This document shows positions 30,370 to 39,127 of a stretch of 64,000 bases of DNA, piece by piece (position 1 is the first letter of the stretch; every line of letters starts with the position of its first letter). The position numbers were made by a program, and so were the translations under genes. The notes beneath the pieces were generated by a model, which saw only the letters and a program-made list of their open reading frames with translations, was not told where the DNA came from and searched no databases. The DNA is from an uncultured Christensenella sp. Its GTDB lineage: Bacteria > Bacillota > Clostridia > Christensenellales > Pumilibacteraceae. The stretch covers positions 256,199 through 320,198 of the forward strand of contig CAJTND010000002.1 of assembly GCA_910577995.1 (NCBI GenBank). The letters are read 5' to 3'.

Positions 30370-30821
30370 CGGATAGAGAAGAGATTGTTAGACGTGCGGT
30401 AAGCACATACGGTATTGACGCGCAAATCCTGATGGCGATAGAGGAAATGTCGGAACTTACGAAGGCACTTTGTAAGGAACGAAGAACGCGAAGTATCGAC
30501 GATCTGAATGTTCGCAGTAAAGCTATGGAAAATATCGCGGAAGAAATAGCGGATGTGCAGATAATGCTCGACCAGTTGCGGACTATATTTAGCATCGAAA
30601 CAACGGGGATTGAAAGCAATAAGTTGAATAGACTCGCGGACAGGCTTGAAAAGCACGAACCCTGTCCTATTTGTGGACCGTTCAACGAACATTGTACAGA
30701 AGAGTTTGACGCATACGTTCCGGTATCAAGCGAAGGCGATATAATGGAGCGAGAAGCAAAGCCAGGAGAAGAATGGGTATATCACGCAAGATATTGCCCG
30801 AATTGTGGCAGAAAGTTATAA
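30366..30821 (+). CDS. MazG-like nucleotide pyrophosphohydrolase with zinc-ribbon tail
   Basis: 151 residues. The N-terminal 75 hold the MazG-type metal motifs: MAIEEMSELTKAL (ExxE) and MENIAEEIADVQIMLDQLR (ExxD). The C-terminal third has CPICGP and ARYCPNCGRKL, a zinc ribbon. MazG-like enzymes hydrolyse NTPs or alarmones; phage versions may lower ppGpp or clean up nucleotides. The added ribbon is unusual for the family. Confidence 0.75.
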   Translation: MTDREEIVRRAVSTYGIDAQILMAIEEMSELTKALCKERRTRSIDDLNVRSKAMENIAEEIADVQIMLDQLRTIFSIETTGIESNKLNRLADRLEKHEPCPICGPFNEHCTEEFDAYVPVSSEGDIMEREAKPGEEWVYHARYCPNCGRKL

Positions 30822-30831
30822 GGAGATACCT

Positions 30832-30996
30832 ATGAAGAGATTGACATATACGAAGGCGGAACTGCTACGCGAAGCAAAATCGTTTTCGCTGTATTATGGT
30901 AGGATGGAATTGATGCCTGAATATATGCGAAAGAAGTTTGATGATTTTGTACGTAAGGTTAAAGTTTATGAACAAGAGAAAGGGGTTGCGCTATGA
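30832..30996 (+). CDS. Small basic unknown protein, 54 residues
   Basis: AAGGAG seven bases before ATG 30832. Helical and basic (KAELLREAKSFSLYYGRMEL). Overlaps the HNH gene by four bases. Function unknown. Confidence 0.45.
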   Translation: MKRLTYTKAELLREAKSFSLYYGRMELMPEYMRKKFDDFVRKVKVYEQEKGVAL

Positions 30997-31451
30997 GACC
31001 GCTACGGTACTGGGAACGGCACGGATTGAGAAGACCTTTTCCGCCGTTGTATAAAGCGGTTGAGATGTATGGAGAAGAGAATGTTTATTTTCCCCAACCA
31101 AAATATGTTGATGACGGCTACTGCAAGTGGTGTGGAAAGAAAATAGAAAATAAGCGGCGGAAAGAATACTGCTCCAAAGAGTGCAGTCTGGCATTTGGAA
31201 GGGCAACTGTTTGGCAACGTGGACGCGATCCGTATTCATTGAGAATTTTATATCGAGATAGTTTTATCTGTCAAGATTGCGGAAAGTTTCTTGCCTATAA
31301 AAACAGTTGCGGAATTTATGTTCCAATAGATGACGACGCAGAAGTGCATCATATTAAACCTGTTGCAGACGGCGGCGGAGATGAACCAGGTAATTTAATT
31401 ACGCTATGTGCGGATTGCCATAAAATAAGACATAAAAGGAGTATGCAATGA
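30993..31451 (+). CDS. HNH endonuclease with zinc ribbon
   Basis: 152 residues. The N-terminal CKWCGKKIENKRRKEYCSKE is a zinc ribbon; then comes the HNH site: ICQDCGK, EVHHIKPVADGGGDEPGNLI and LCADCHKIRH, with the His-His, Asn and final His plus the structural Cys pairs. It would be a DNA nickase or nuclease, near-terminal in the accessory region. Phage HNH proteins help packaging or act as homing nucleases. Its start and end overlap its neighbours. Confidence 0.8.
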   Translation: MRPLRYWERHGLRRPFPPLYKAVEMYGEENVYFPQPKYVDDGYCKWCGKKIENKRRKEYCSKECSLAFGRATVWQRGRDPYSLRILYRDSFICQDCGKFLAYKNSCGIYVPIDDDAEVHHIKPVADGGGDEPGNLITLCADCHKIRHKRSMQ

Positions 31452-32128
31452 AAAAGACAAAAATCGACTGGTGCGATTGCACGGTCAATCCGGTAGTGGG
31501 ATGCAAGAACAGTTGCAAATACTGTTACGGCGAACGTATCAACACACGCTTCCATATCATAAAGGATTGGAAGTGCCCGCAGTTCTTTCCCGAAAGATTG
31601 AAAGAATTTGAAAGCAAAACGCCGAAAAGTGTTTTTATCGACAGTATGAGCGACATCGGAACGTGGAGCGACGAATGGCTTGATGCGGTTGTGGAAGCAA
31701 TGTACAAAAATCAGCAGCACTGGTATTTGGCTCTCACAAAGACAAGCATCAGGGTGCTTATGGATAGGTTGTGGAAGTACACGTTAAAATACGGGAAAGC
31801 GGCACCGTTGTATATCGGAAAATCAATTACAACGCAGGAGCAGGCGGATGTTCTCTTTAAGAACGGAGACATTACGGACTTTTTGAGCATAGAGCCTATT
31901 CTTGAACCGATTGATATGACAGAAGCCATTTGTACAACGGCAACTGTCATTATAGGCGCAGAAACGGGCAATCGGAAGGGAAAAGTTATTCCGCAAAAAG
32001 CGTGGGTGGACGATATTGTAAGACTTGCCGATAAGCACGGAATTAAAGTATTTATGAAAGGCAGTCTGCGCGGAATTATGGGCGAGAGTTTTAGACAGGA
32101 TAAACTCGCGTGGGATAAACGCGCTTAA
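31448..32128 (+). CDS. DUF5131 (phage Gp37/Gp68-like) protein
   Basis: 226 residues opening MKKTKIDWCDCTVNPVVGCK, with Cys pattern VVGCKNSCKYCYGERI, the three-Cys iron-sulphur motif of a radical-SAM-like fold. Next come RLKEFESKTPKSVFIDSMSD and a conserved DFLSIEPILEPID. Gp37/Gp68 proteins are widespread in phages and have no established function. It is the last phage-type gene before the composition changes. Confidence 0.8.
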   Translation: MKKTKIDWCDCTVNPVVGCKNSCKYCYGERINTRFHIIKDWKCPQFFPERLKEFESKTPKSVFIDSMSDIGTWSDEWLDAVVEAMYKNQQHWYLALTKTSIRVLMDRLWKYTLKYGKAAPLYIGKSITTQEQADVLFKNGDITDFLSIEPILEPIDMTEAICTTATVIIGAETGNRKGKVIPQKAWVDDIVRLADKHGIKVFMKGSLRGIMGESFRQDKLAWDKRA

Positions 32129-32218
32129 ATGGTCCTAAAATGTCCGATAAATCCGGTCATCTATTTATTCAACCGATAGAATCCTATCAGCCCCAGAAGC
32201 AACCAGAACGTAAAACGC

Positions 32219-32247
32219 TTGCAATTCTGTAATAAATCAATTATAAT
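32219..32247 (+). promoter_or_regulatory. Promoter-like sequence before a hairpin
   Basis: TTGCAA (32219-32224), 17-bp spacer, perfect TATAAT (32242-32247). The predicted transcript begins in the left arm of the 9-bp hairpin at 32248-32280. It could make a short RNA or serve tgt. Confidence 0.5.
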
Positions 32248-32302
32248 ATAGGCATCTCCTCAAAACGAGTGGCGGTGCCTATTATTATATATGGTATAGG
32301 AA

Positions 32303-32379
32303 ATCCTGTTTCCCGTAAGCATAGGGGACGCCTGTTTCTTCCAATAAGCGTCGCAATAGTTCGTCATCCGTCGCGCCGC
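32303..32379. repeat. Intergenic direct repeat, copy 1
   Basis: 77 bp matching 32463-32539 at 69 positions by my count. Shared core includes CGCCTGTTTCTTCC and ATAAGCGTCGCAATAGTTCG. Confidence 0.75.
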
Positions 32380-32462
32380 CCTCGGTCATGTAGGCGGGTC
32401 TACACTCCCGTCGGTCGGCGCTCGGACTTCCTGCTCTTGCTCGCTTCTTGAAAGAAACAGCG

Positions 32463-32539
32463 ATCTTGTCTACCGTAAGCATAAGCGACGCCTGTTTCTT
32501 CCGATAAGCGTCGCAATAGTTCGTCAGTCGTCGCGCCGC
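32463..32539. repeat. Intergenic direct repeat, copy 2
   Basis: 160 bp from copy 1. This copy also has a 7-bp inverted repeat GCGACGC / GCGTCGC, partly lost in copy 1. Role unknown. Confidence 0.75.
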
Positions 32540-32571
32540 TTTATATAGGCACGATACCACAGGTAAAATAA

Positions 32572-33720
32572 ATGCAAGAACAATTCTCGTTTAAGGAAAT
32601 ACATGTATGCAAGCAGACGGGCGCGCGCGTCGGCGAATTCACCACGCCGCACGGCGTTATCAAAACGCCCGTATTCATGCCCGTAGGCACGCAGGCGACG
32701 GTCAAGACGCTTGCGCCGTATGAGGTCGAGCAGCTCGGCGCTCAGATAATACTCTCCAATACCTATCATCTGTATATGCGTCCAGGCGAGAGCATCGTCG
32801 AAAAATGCGGCGGCTTGCATAAGTTCATGGATTGGCACAAACCCATACTTACCGACAGCGGCGGATTCCAGGTCTTTTCGCTGTCAAAGCTCAACAAGAT
32901 AACCGACGACGGCGTCGAGTTCAACTCGCACATAGACGGGTCGAGGCATTTCTTTTCGCCCGAGAAGTCGATCGATATACAAAATGCGCTTGGTTCGGAT
33001 ATAATCATGGCGTTCGACGAGTGCAGTTCGCCCGACTGCGACAAGCGTTACGCGGAGCGCGCGCTCGACCGCACGCTCAAATGGTTGGAGCGTTGCCGCG
33101 TTCATCACAAGAAAAACGAACAGATGCTGTTCCCCATAGTGCAGGGCAACATGTACGAGGACCTCAGGCTTAGATCGCTGCGCGAGAGCAAGGCGTATTG
33201 CGGTTGCGGTATCGCCGTCGGCGGGCTGTCCGTCGGCGAGCCAAAGTCGGTAATGTACAGGATGCTCGACGTTCTGCGCCCCGAGTACCCTGCGGATATG
33301 CCGCGCTATTTGATGGGCGTAGGCAGTCCCGACTGTCTTGTCGAGGGCGTGCTACGCGGTATCGATATGTTCGACTGCGTGTTGCCGACGCGCACGGCGC
33401 GCAACGGTCTGGCATACACGAGCGCGGGTAAGCTGACCGTAAGGAACGCGGTGTACAAAGAGGACCTCGCGCCGCTCGACCCCGAGTGCGAGTGCTATAC
33501 TTGCACGCATTTTTCGCGCAGTTATCTCAGACACTTGATCAACGCGGGCGAGGTGCTCGGTCCTCGGCTCATTTCGTATCACAACCTGTATTACCTCACG
33601 CGGCTGATGGAACGGGTTCGCGCGGCTATACTCGAGGACAGGTTCGGCGATTTTGCGGAGGAGTTCAAAGCGTCTAAGGAATACACCGACAATATCAAGC
33701 CGAGCGACGGCATTAAATAA
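32572..33720 (+). CDS. tgt: tRNA-guanine transglycosylase (queuosine synthesis)
   Basis: 382 residues, the usual bacterial length. Swaps guanine at wobble position 34 of GUN-anticodon tRNAs for preQ1. Seen: TPVFMPVGTQATVKTL, LSNTYHLYMRPG, DSGGFQVFSL with the catalytic-type Asp, VGGLSVGEP substrate loop, MGVGSP, FDCVLPTRTARNG with the nucleophilic Asp, and the zinc site CECYTCTHFSRSYLRHLI (three Cys and a His). No strong ribosome binding site precedes ATG 32572. First host gene right of the prophage. Confidence 0.95.
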   Translation: MQEQFSFKEIHVCKQTGARVGEFTTPHGVIKTPVFMPVGTQATVKTLAPYEVEQLGAQIILSNTYHLYMRPGESIVEKCGGLHKFMDWHKPILTDSGGFQVFSLSKLNKITDDGVEFNSHIDGSRHFFSPEKSIDIQNALGSDIIMAFDECSSPDCDKRYAERALDRTLKWLERCRVHHKKNEQMLFPIVQGNMYEDLRLRSLRESKAYCGCGIAVGGLSVGEPKSVMYRMLDVLRPEYPADMPRYLMGVGSPDCLVEGVLRGIDMFDCVLPTRTARNGLAYTSAGKLTVRNAVYKEDLAPLDPECECYTCTHFSRSYLRHLINAGEVLGPRLISYHNLYYLTRLMERVRAAILEDRFGDFAEEFKASKEYTDNIKPSDGIK

Positions 33721-33725
33721 CGGCA

Positions 33726-34385
33726 ATGGAGCATAAGCTCGTTTATCAAAAACGCAAGGCGCTGACCATAGTCATAAAGAACGGCGACGTCACCGTAAAA
33801 GCCCCGATAGGCACGCCTATCGAGCGCATAGAGCGGTTCGTCGCGGACAAGTCGGCATGGCTCGAGAGAAAGCTCGCCGAGCACGGAAAAAGAACGGATA
33901 TGCTCGCGCCCGTGCTCGACGGCACGCATATATTGCTCGGCGGAGAGTTTATCGAGATCCGACCGACGGACGGAGTCAAGCGCGTTCGGCTCGAAAACGG
34001 CGCGCTGTCGGTACCGATAAAGGACGATGCGGACGTGACGCGCGCAGTCAAGAATTGGTTCAGGCGAACAGCCGCGGACATGCTGGCGCACGTGCTCGAA
34101 ATGTATTCGCTGTCGACGGGGCTCGAATATACGTCGTTTGCGCTGACCAATGCGGGCGGCAAGTGGGGGAGCTGTGACGGCAACGGCAATATACGGCTTA
34201 ATTGGCGGCTCGTCATGCTCGACGACGCGCTATCGGGATATGTAGCCGTGCACGAGCTCGCACATACGGTGCACCACGACCACAGCGCAGGATTTTGGGC
34301 GGAGGTGGAAAAGCACTGCCCCGACTATAAGGCATTGCGCAAACGGCTCAAAAATTATTCGGTACTTACAACACTATACAGATAA
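33726..34385 (+). CDS. YgjP/DUF45-family metal-dependent hydrolase
   Basis: 219 residues. N-terminal beta-rich part KRKALTIVIKNGDVTVKAPI, RIERFVADKSAWLERKLAE, then the family block GGKWGSCDGNGNIRLNWRLV and VAVHELAHTVHHDHSAGFWA, which has the HExxH zinc site with a third ligand His in HSAGFW. Function unknown in detail; related to SprT/WLM-type metallopeptidases. Lies six bases after tgt and 13 before ruvC, so probably one operon. Confidence 0.85.
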   Translation: MEHKLVYQKRKALTIVIKNGDVTVKAPIGTPIERIERFVADKSAWLERKLAEHGKRTDMLAPVLDGTHILLGGEFIEIRPTDGVKRVRLENGALSVPIKDDADVTRAVKNWFRRTAADMLAHVLEMYSLSTGLEYTSFALTNAGGKWGSCDGNGNIRLNWRLVMLDDALSGYVAVHELAHTVHHDHSAGFWAEVEKHCPDYKALRKRLKNYSVLTTLYR

Positions 34386-34398
34386 AGGAAACAAAGCA

Positions 34399-34890
34399 AT
34401 GCGGATACTCGGAATCGACCCGGGCTATGCGACGGTCGGATACGGAATAATAGAAAACGATAACGGCAAGCTTCGTCCGATAGGTTACGGCGCGATAGAA
34501 ACACCGCCGAGCCTCTCGACGGCGGAACGGTTGATACTTATAGAAAAGCGCACGACCGAGCTTGTGCTCGACGTGACGCCCGACGAGATAGCCATAGAAG
34601 AGCTGTTTTTCAATACCAACATAACAACGGGTATCAAGGTAGCACAGGCGCGCGGCGTGATACTATTAAGCTGTGCGAAGCTCTGCGGCGCGCTCTATGA
34701 GTATACGCCGCTCCAAATCAAATCGACGGTGACGGGCAACGGCACGGCAAATAAAACGCAGGTGCAATTCATGGTCAGGTCGCTGCTTCGGCTGAAAGAA
34801 ACGCCCAAGCCCGACGACGCCGCCGACGCGTTCGCCGCGGCTATATGTCATGCGTTTACCGCGCAGGGCATAAAGCGCGGGCTCAAATAA
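34399..34890 (+). CDS. ruvC: Holliday junction resolvase RuvC
   Basis: 163 residues. Starts RILGIDPGYATVGYGII with the first catalytic Asp, has IAIEELFFNTNITTGIKVAQ with the conserved Glu and phenylalanine-loop, and ends PDDAADAFAAAICHAF with the two C-terminal Asp of the active site. It cuts Holliday junctions with RuvAB. The ruvAB genes are not adjacent in this window. Followed by a strong terminator. Confidence 0.95.
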   Translation: MRILGIDPGYATVGYGIIENDNGKLRPIGYGAIETPPSLSTAERLILIEKRTTELVLDVTPDEIAIEELFFNTNITTGIKVAQARGVILLSCAKLCGALYEYTPLQIKSTVTGNGTANKTQVQFMVRSLLRLKETPKPDDAADAFAAAICHAFTAQGIKRGLK

Positions 34891-34900
34891 ACGGCAACAG

Positions 34901-34934
34901 AAAAACGCGTCGACCGATATCGACGCGTTTTTTT
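34901..34934. terminator. Terminator between convergent ruvC and zinc-ribbon gene
   Basis: 13-bp stem (34901-34913 with 34920-34932), loop CCGATA; A run on one side and T run on the other, so it can serve both strands. Confidence 0.9.
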
Positions 34935-34946
34935 ATCGGGAAGAGA

Positions 34947-36494
34947 TCAAAAATCTATCGTCTTGACTGCGTGCTCGAATATAGGCGCCCAGAACCATCT
35001 GTCTTTACCCAGACAGTTCCACGAGCCCAACGCCTGCTGTCCGTTGTAAGAAAAGAAGAACATCGCATTATATATCGGACCGTCTAACGCCGTCGTCAAA
35101 AAGTCGAAGTACAGGATATTTTTCCCGTTGACGCAAAGCTCTTGAACGTCGCCCATTCGCGCGTCCTTGCGGATATTCCTGAGGGTCGCCGCCGTGCGCG
35201 AGCCTAAGAGATAAACGTTGTCGTTGGACAACTCGCCTCTGAAACTCAGACAAAGATTGACGCGCGTATCCGGAGTAGTATAGATAAAGTCGGGCGGATT
35301 GTTCGGGTACTTGATACGTCGGTACTCGTCGAGCATTATATCGAAGCTGTCTGGGAGTATGGTGGAAATGCCTTTGCATATCTTTGCGCGGACGAACTTT
35401 ACGTCGGGCAGGGTAGCGTCCTCGGGCATGTCGGCGCGCAGGTCGTTGAAGTCGATCCCGAGCACGCCGCTGCTAAGCGCGTTGCCGTTGACGATAAACG
35501 TCGTTCCGCAAAACGGACAATACGCGGTCTTATTGTCTTTGTCGAGGTCTACCGCGCCGCCGCACTGCGTGCAGTAAAGCGCCTCTATGTCCTTCGCGCG
35601 GTGGATGATTATTTTATCGTTTTTATTTTCTTTTATTTCAGCTTTTTTTCCGCACGCCTTGCAAACGCCGTTGCCGTCGAGCGCGCCGCCGCAGCTAGGG
35701 CAGTCGCTCGCTGAAAGCCGTTCGTCGGTTACAGCTATCTCTATACCGTCGACAAGCTTTTCCTGTATTTTTCCGCTGTCGATAGCGCCGCCGTAAACGC
35801 CCATTTTGTGTTGGATCTTTCCTGCTATCGATATGCGGTACGATCGTATAAGGTAGCGTGCGTAGCTCTTTTCCAGATAGTCGTTCAACCGTTCGCTCAA
35901 TCGGATAAGACTGCGGTCGACGTATTTATCACGGAAATAAAGCGTATAAATGTCCTGTTGGTTGAAAATGCCGCCCGCTTCGCTCGCCGCATAGATCCTT
36001 AGCTTATATGCGTGTTTCGGGTCGACGGGCGCGTCTTTTTTGTCCGCCTTTTCGATGTTTATAAAAAGTCCGTCGCAGCCACTCGGCAGCAACCGTTCGA
36101 GATAATTGGTAAACATCCGCATGTATACGGCGCGGTCGGTCTCGTTGATCAGCTTTTGGTTTTTCTTGAAAAGCTTTTTAACGTCGGCATGCGCATCCTT
36201 AAACCCGTACTGTTCGAGGACGGTGGCGCACAATGCAAACATTTCCTCATCTTCGTAAAGCCCGCCTTTGATCCCGTAAACAAATTTATAGGCTATCAGC
36301 GCGCAATCATAGTTGAGATTTTTTACAGCTTGCTCGAGAAACTTGACGTCATCTTCTTTGAGCGTTCCGTTTTCCACAAGCCGCACTATGTAATAAGCGC
36401 ACGCATGCTCGTCGCCGGAGACCGTCAGTTTGCGCAGTTCGTCCGTTTCGAGACCGAGATAATATGCGCTATCGGCTTCCTCGTATTCTATCAT
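34947..36494 (-). CDS. Zinc-ribbon protein of unknown function, 515 residues
   Basis: Start taken at the ATG 36494 (GAGGA seven bases upstream on this strand) rather than the GTG at 36542. The N-terminal half is helical and repeat-like (residues 1-150). Three zinc knuckles follow: CPSCGGALDGNGVCKACGKK near residue 265 and CTQCGGAVDLDKDNKTAYCP with FCG near 310. The C-terminal 170 residues are beta-rich. I do not recognise a function. Single gene, convergent with ruvC and separate from the tRNA gene upstream. Confidence 0.7.
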   Translation of the reverse strand: MIEYEEADSAYYLGLETDELRKLTVSGDEHACAYYIVRLVENGTLKEDDVKFLEQAVKNLNYDCALIAYKFVYGIKGGLYEDEEMFALCATVLEQYGFKDAHADVKKLFKKNQKLINETDRAVYMRMFTNYLERLLPSGCDGLFINIEKADKKDAPVDPKHAYKLRIYAASEAGGIFNQQDIYTLYFRDKYVDRSLIRLSERLNDYLEKSYARYLIRSYRISIAGKIQHKMGVYGGAIDSGKIQEKLVDGIEIAVTDERLSASDCPSCGGALDGNGVCKACGKKAEIKENKNDKIIIHRAKDIEALYCTQCGGAVDLDKDNKTAYCPFCGTTFIVNGNALSSGVLGIDFNDLRADMPEDATLPDVKFVRAKICKGISTILPDSFDIMLDEYRRIKYPNNPPDFIYTTPDTRVNLCLSFRGELSNDNVYLLGSRTAATLRNIRKDARMGDVQELCVNGKNILYFDFLTTALDGPIYNAMFFFSYNGQQALGSWNCLGKDRWFWAPIFEHAVKTIDF

Positions 36495-36755
36495 TTCTTT
36501 ATCCTCATCTTTGCTTTGAAGTAACTGTAAATAAGTATACACTCAATAAGCGGATTTGTCAACAATAGCGAAGATAAGATAGTTTACGACGTTATGGCTT
36601 CAATGTCCTTTGATAAGCGGCGATGATTATCGATTGACTTAAAAAACGGAAAGTGTTAAAATAAACAAGCGATTAAAAGTGCTTATGTTTTGCCGCGCTT
36701 ACTCCCGTATATTTCGTCGTTGTGCGCATATCGCGGTCGGATCGAGTGCCCAAAC

Positions 36756-36784
36756 AAAAATCCCCCACCGAGTGGTGGGAGATT
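36756..36784 (-). terminator. Terminator of the tRNA-Trp gene
   Basis: On the minus strand, stem around CTCCCACC / GGTGGGGG with loop ACTC and a run of five T, directly after the CCA end of the tRNA. Confidence 0.8.
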
Positions 36785-36859
36785 TGGCAGGGGCGACGCG
36801 ATTCGAACACGCAACCGACGGTTTTGGAGACCGCAACTCTACCGTTGAGCTACGCCCCT
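36785..36859 (-). tRNA. trnW: tRNA-Trp (CCA anticodon)
   Basis: 75 bases with encoded 3' CCA. The acceptor arm AGGGGCG pairs with CGCCCCT, D arm GCTC/GAGT, the anticodon loop is CTCCAAA with CCA anticodon, and the T arm contains GTTCGAATC. Discriminator base G, as in bacterial tRNA-Trp. It reads against the flanking proC gene. Confidence 0.95.
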
Positions 36860-36943
36860 ATTTATTGCGCATGTCTGTCTAACGACGATGCTTGTATATT
36901 TTAGCATTTATCTTTATTTAAGTCAATTATTTCGGAGCATATC

Positions 36944-37759
36944 ATGAAAAATAAAATCAAAATAGCTTTTATCGGTTGCGGGCACATGGCGCGCGCCATG
37001 ATAGACGGTATGACTTCGCCCGTCACCGAGGCGGTGCTCAAGTCCAATGGCGATAAGTTCGTCATTACGGTCGCCGACAGGCACGAATCAAAGCTGATGC
37101 CGATCAAGAGCAAGTGCGCGGTCACGCTCGATGCCAAAGATGCTGTCGCGGTCTCCGATCATGTTATAGTGGCGATCAAGCCGCAGGGCGCGGAAGAGAC
37201 CTTGCGCGCGCTCGATCTCAAAGACAAGACCGTGATATCGGTGATGGCGGGCGTAAGCACGGACAAGCTCGCGGAGCTTACGGGCGCGAAGCGCATAGTA
37301 CGGGTCATGCCCAATCTCGGCGCGAGCGTCGGCGAGTCGTTCAACGCTTACGTTGCGCGCGGAATAAGCGGTGAGGTCGAGCGCATAGTGATAGAGATAC
37401 TCGCGAGCTTCGGATTGCCCGTCGCCGTCAAAGAGAGCGATATGGACGCGGTGACGGGGATAACGGGCAGCGGACCTGCGTTTATGTTCATGGCGTTCAA
37501 GGCGTTTTACGACGAGGCGATAGCGCGCGGGTTTTCAGCGGAGCTTGCAAAAACGATGACCGTACAGACCGCGCTCGCAAGCGCGCTTGCCGTCGAAGGG
37601 GCGGACTGCGAGCTTGACGGTCTTATAAGGTCGGTATGCAGTCCCGGCGGAACTACGGAGCGCGGAGTGAGCTTTCTCGAAGAAAAAGATATTGTAGGAA
37701 TATTGCGCGGCGCGATATCGCGTTCTATCAAAAGATCGAAAGAGCTGGGCGCAAAATGA
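36944..37759 (+). CDS. proC: Pyrroline-5-carboxylate reductase
   Basis: 271 residues. Final step of proline synthesis: NAD(P)H-dependent reduction of pyrroline-5-carboxylate. N-terminal nucleotide fold IKIAFIGCGHMARAMIDGM; VIVAIKPQ motif; VRVMPNLGASVGESFNAYVA; C-terminal signature around VTGITGSGPAFMFMAFKAFY and VCSPGGTTERGVSFLEE. All normal. It overlaps rnhA by four bases (ATGA). ATG 36944 has GGAG about 10 bases upstream. Confidence 0.95.
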   Translation: MKNKIKIAFIGCGHMARAMIDGMTSPVTEAVLKSNGDKFVITVADRHESKLMPIKSKCAVTLDAKDAVAVSDHVIVAIKPQGAEETLRALDLKDKTVISVMAGVSTDKLAELTGAKRIVRVMPNLGASVGESFNAYVARGISGEVERIVIEILASFGLPVAVKESDMDAVTGITGSGPAFMFMAFKAFYDEAIARGFSAELAKTMTVQTALASALAVEGADCELDGLIRSVCSPGGTTERGVSFLEEKDIVGILRGAISRSIKRSKELGAK

Positions 37760-38196
37760 AGAACGTCGATATATACACGGACGGTGCGTGCAGCGGCAAT
37801 CCCGGCAAGGGCGGTTGGGGCGCGGTGCTTATCTATAACGGCACGGAGAAAGAAATGTCGGGCGGAGAACCTGATACGACCAACAACCGCATGGAGGTCA
37901 CCGCCGCGATAAAAGGGCTCGGCGCGCTCAAAGAAAAGTGCGCGGTAAGGCTGTTTTCCGACTCGGCGTATCTTGTCAACGCCGTCGAAAAGGGCTGGCT
38001 TGCGGGCTGGCGGCGCGGACGCTGGACCACGGCTGACGGCAAGCCCGTGAAGAACCGCGATCTTTGGGAGGCGTTGTCCGAGCTCATAGCGTATCACGAA
38101 GTGACGTTCGTCAAGGTCAAAGGTCATGCCGACAACGTAAATAACAACAGGTGCGACGCACTGGCGCGCGCCGCCATAACCGCACTGCCGAAGTAA
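37756..38196 (+). CDS. rnhA: Ribonuclease HI
   Basis: 146 residues from ATG 37756, overlapping the proC stop. Removes RNA from RNA-DNA hybrids. Catalytic residues seen: YTDGACSGNPG (first Asp), NNRMEVTAAI (Glu), FSDSAYLVN (Asp) and GHADNVNNNRCD (final Asp region with the conserved His). Length and motifs are normal for the E. coli-type enzyme. Confidence 0.95.
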   Translation: MKNVDIYTDGACSGNPGKGGWGAVLIYNGTEKEMSGGEPDTTNNRMEVTAAIKGLGALKEKCAVRLFSDSAYLVNAVEKGWLAGWRRGRWTTADGKPVKNRDLWEALSELIAYHEVTFVKVKGHADNVNNNRCDALARAAITALPK

Positions 38197-38247
38197 CGTT
38201 TTGTCGCTAAGGCGCAAGAATTCCGCCGTTCTACATATATTATATGT

Positions 38248-39105
38248 GTGAAACAAAACGTCAAGGTCGCGCTCGTCAAGTCGGGCGTGGGGACGCTGTG
38301 CCTGATCATGAATATCTTGTGCGGCATGTTTTTATACGATCGGAACGCGATCGTATATTACTCGGCGTTTTGCATTTTTTCTATTATAGCCGTAGCGTAT
38401 TGCATAGTCGAGCCCGAGAGGTTTCCGCACGTGTCGAGGACGCTATTGGTCGCGGCGGTCGCGTCCGCCGCTATCGTCGGCGCGTATATATTGTTTTACA
38501 CGACGGGGCTCGATAAAAAGTTCAACGATTTCGACTCGCTCAAAGCGTTTATCGTCGACAGCGGTTATTGGGGATTTGCGGTATTTATAGGACTGACGGT
38601 CTTTCAGGTCGTCGTACTGCCGCTGCCCGCCGCGCTTACTATCGTGCTCGGCGTGGCGATCTACGGTCCGACGGTCAGCTTTGTGCTGTCGACCATCGGC
38701 ACTATCATCGGCTCGATAATTTCGTTCATGCTCGGCAAGGTGTTCGGGCGGCGGCTGTGTAATTGGATGTTCGGCGCGGAACAGACAGAGAAATACGCGA
38801 AACTGCTCAACGAAAAGGGCAGGTTTTTATTTATAATAATGCTGTTGTTCCCGGCGTTCCCCGACGATATGCTGTGTATGGTCGCGGGCATAACGGATAT
38901 GTCGTACCTTTATTTTACCGTAGTGTGCACGCTCACACGACCGGTAATGATCGGCTTGACGGCATATCTCGGCAGCGGCGTTATCCCGTTCGAGGGTTGG
39001 GGCATACCCGTATGGATAGCGCTCGGATGCTTGCTTGTCGCGGCTTTTATCGTGCTTACGGGCGTAAAGGCACGGATAGAGAACAGGCGCAAGGTAAGAA
39101 AATAG
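38248..39105 (+). CDS. TVP38/DedA-family membrane protein
   Basis: 285 residues with about six membrane segments (for example LCLIMNILCGMFLYDRN, IVGAYILFYTTG, FAVFIGLTVFQVVVLPLPAA). The family core is here: PLPAALTIVLGVAIYGP, IGSIISFMLGKVFGRRLC with the G-x-Y/F-R-like pattern, and FPAFPDDMLCMVAGITDMSY. These proteins take part in lipid scrambling and membrane upkeep. Start is GTG 38248 without a clear ribosome binding site, so it is uncertain. Confidence 0.85.
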   Translation: MKQNVKVALVKSGVGTLCLIMNILCGMFLYDRNAIVYYSAFCIFSIIAVAYCIVEPERFPHVSRTLLVAAVASAAIVGAYILFYTTGLDKKFNDFDSLKAFIVDSGYWGFAVFIGLTVFQVVVLPLPAALTIVLGVAIYGPTVSFVLSTIGTIIGSIISFMLGKVFGRRLCNWMFGAEQTEKYAKLLNEKGRFLFIIMLLFPAFPDDMLCMVAGITDMSYLYFTVVCTLTRPVMIGLTAYLGSGVIPFEGWGIPVWIALGCLLVAAFIVLTGVKARIENRRKVRK

Positions 39106-39127
39106 CGCGTATTTGCCGCTTTCGCTT

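Larger units (their letters stand above)
32129..32571. other. Prophage/host junction region without genes
   Basis: 443 bases with no supported gene. It holds a promoter-like sequence, a 9-bp hairpin (ATAGGCATC / GGTGCCTAT) and two 77-bp direct repeats. Base composition turns from prophage-like to host-like here, so a right attachment site probably lies in this stretch, though no second copy is in view to prove it. Confidence 0.5.

Noticed and set aside
32285..32560. Minus-strand 91-residue frame across the 77-bp repeats
   Set aside because: It spans the two repeats in different frames, shows no ribosome binding site and no family; better seen as intergenic repeat DNA.
36785..36859. tRNA-Trp as the prophage attachment site
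   Set aside because: It lies over 4 kb from the phage/host change with intact host genes between, so the prophage does not end there.
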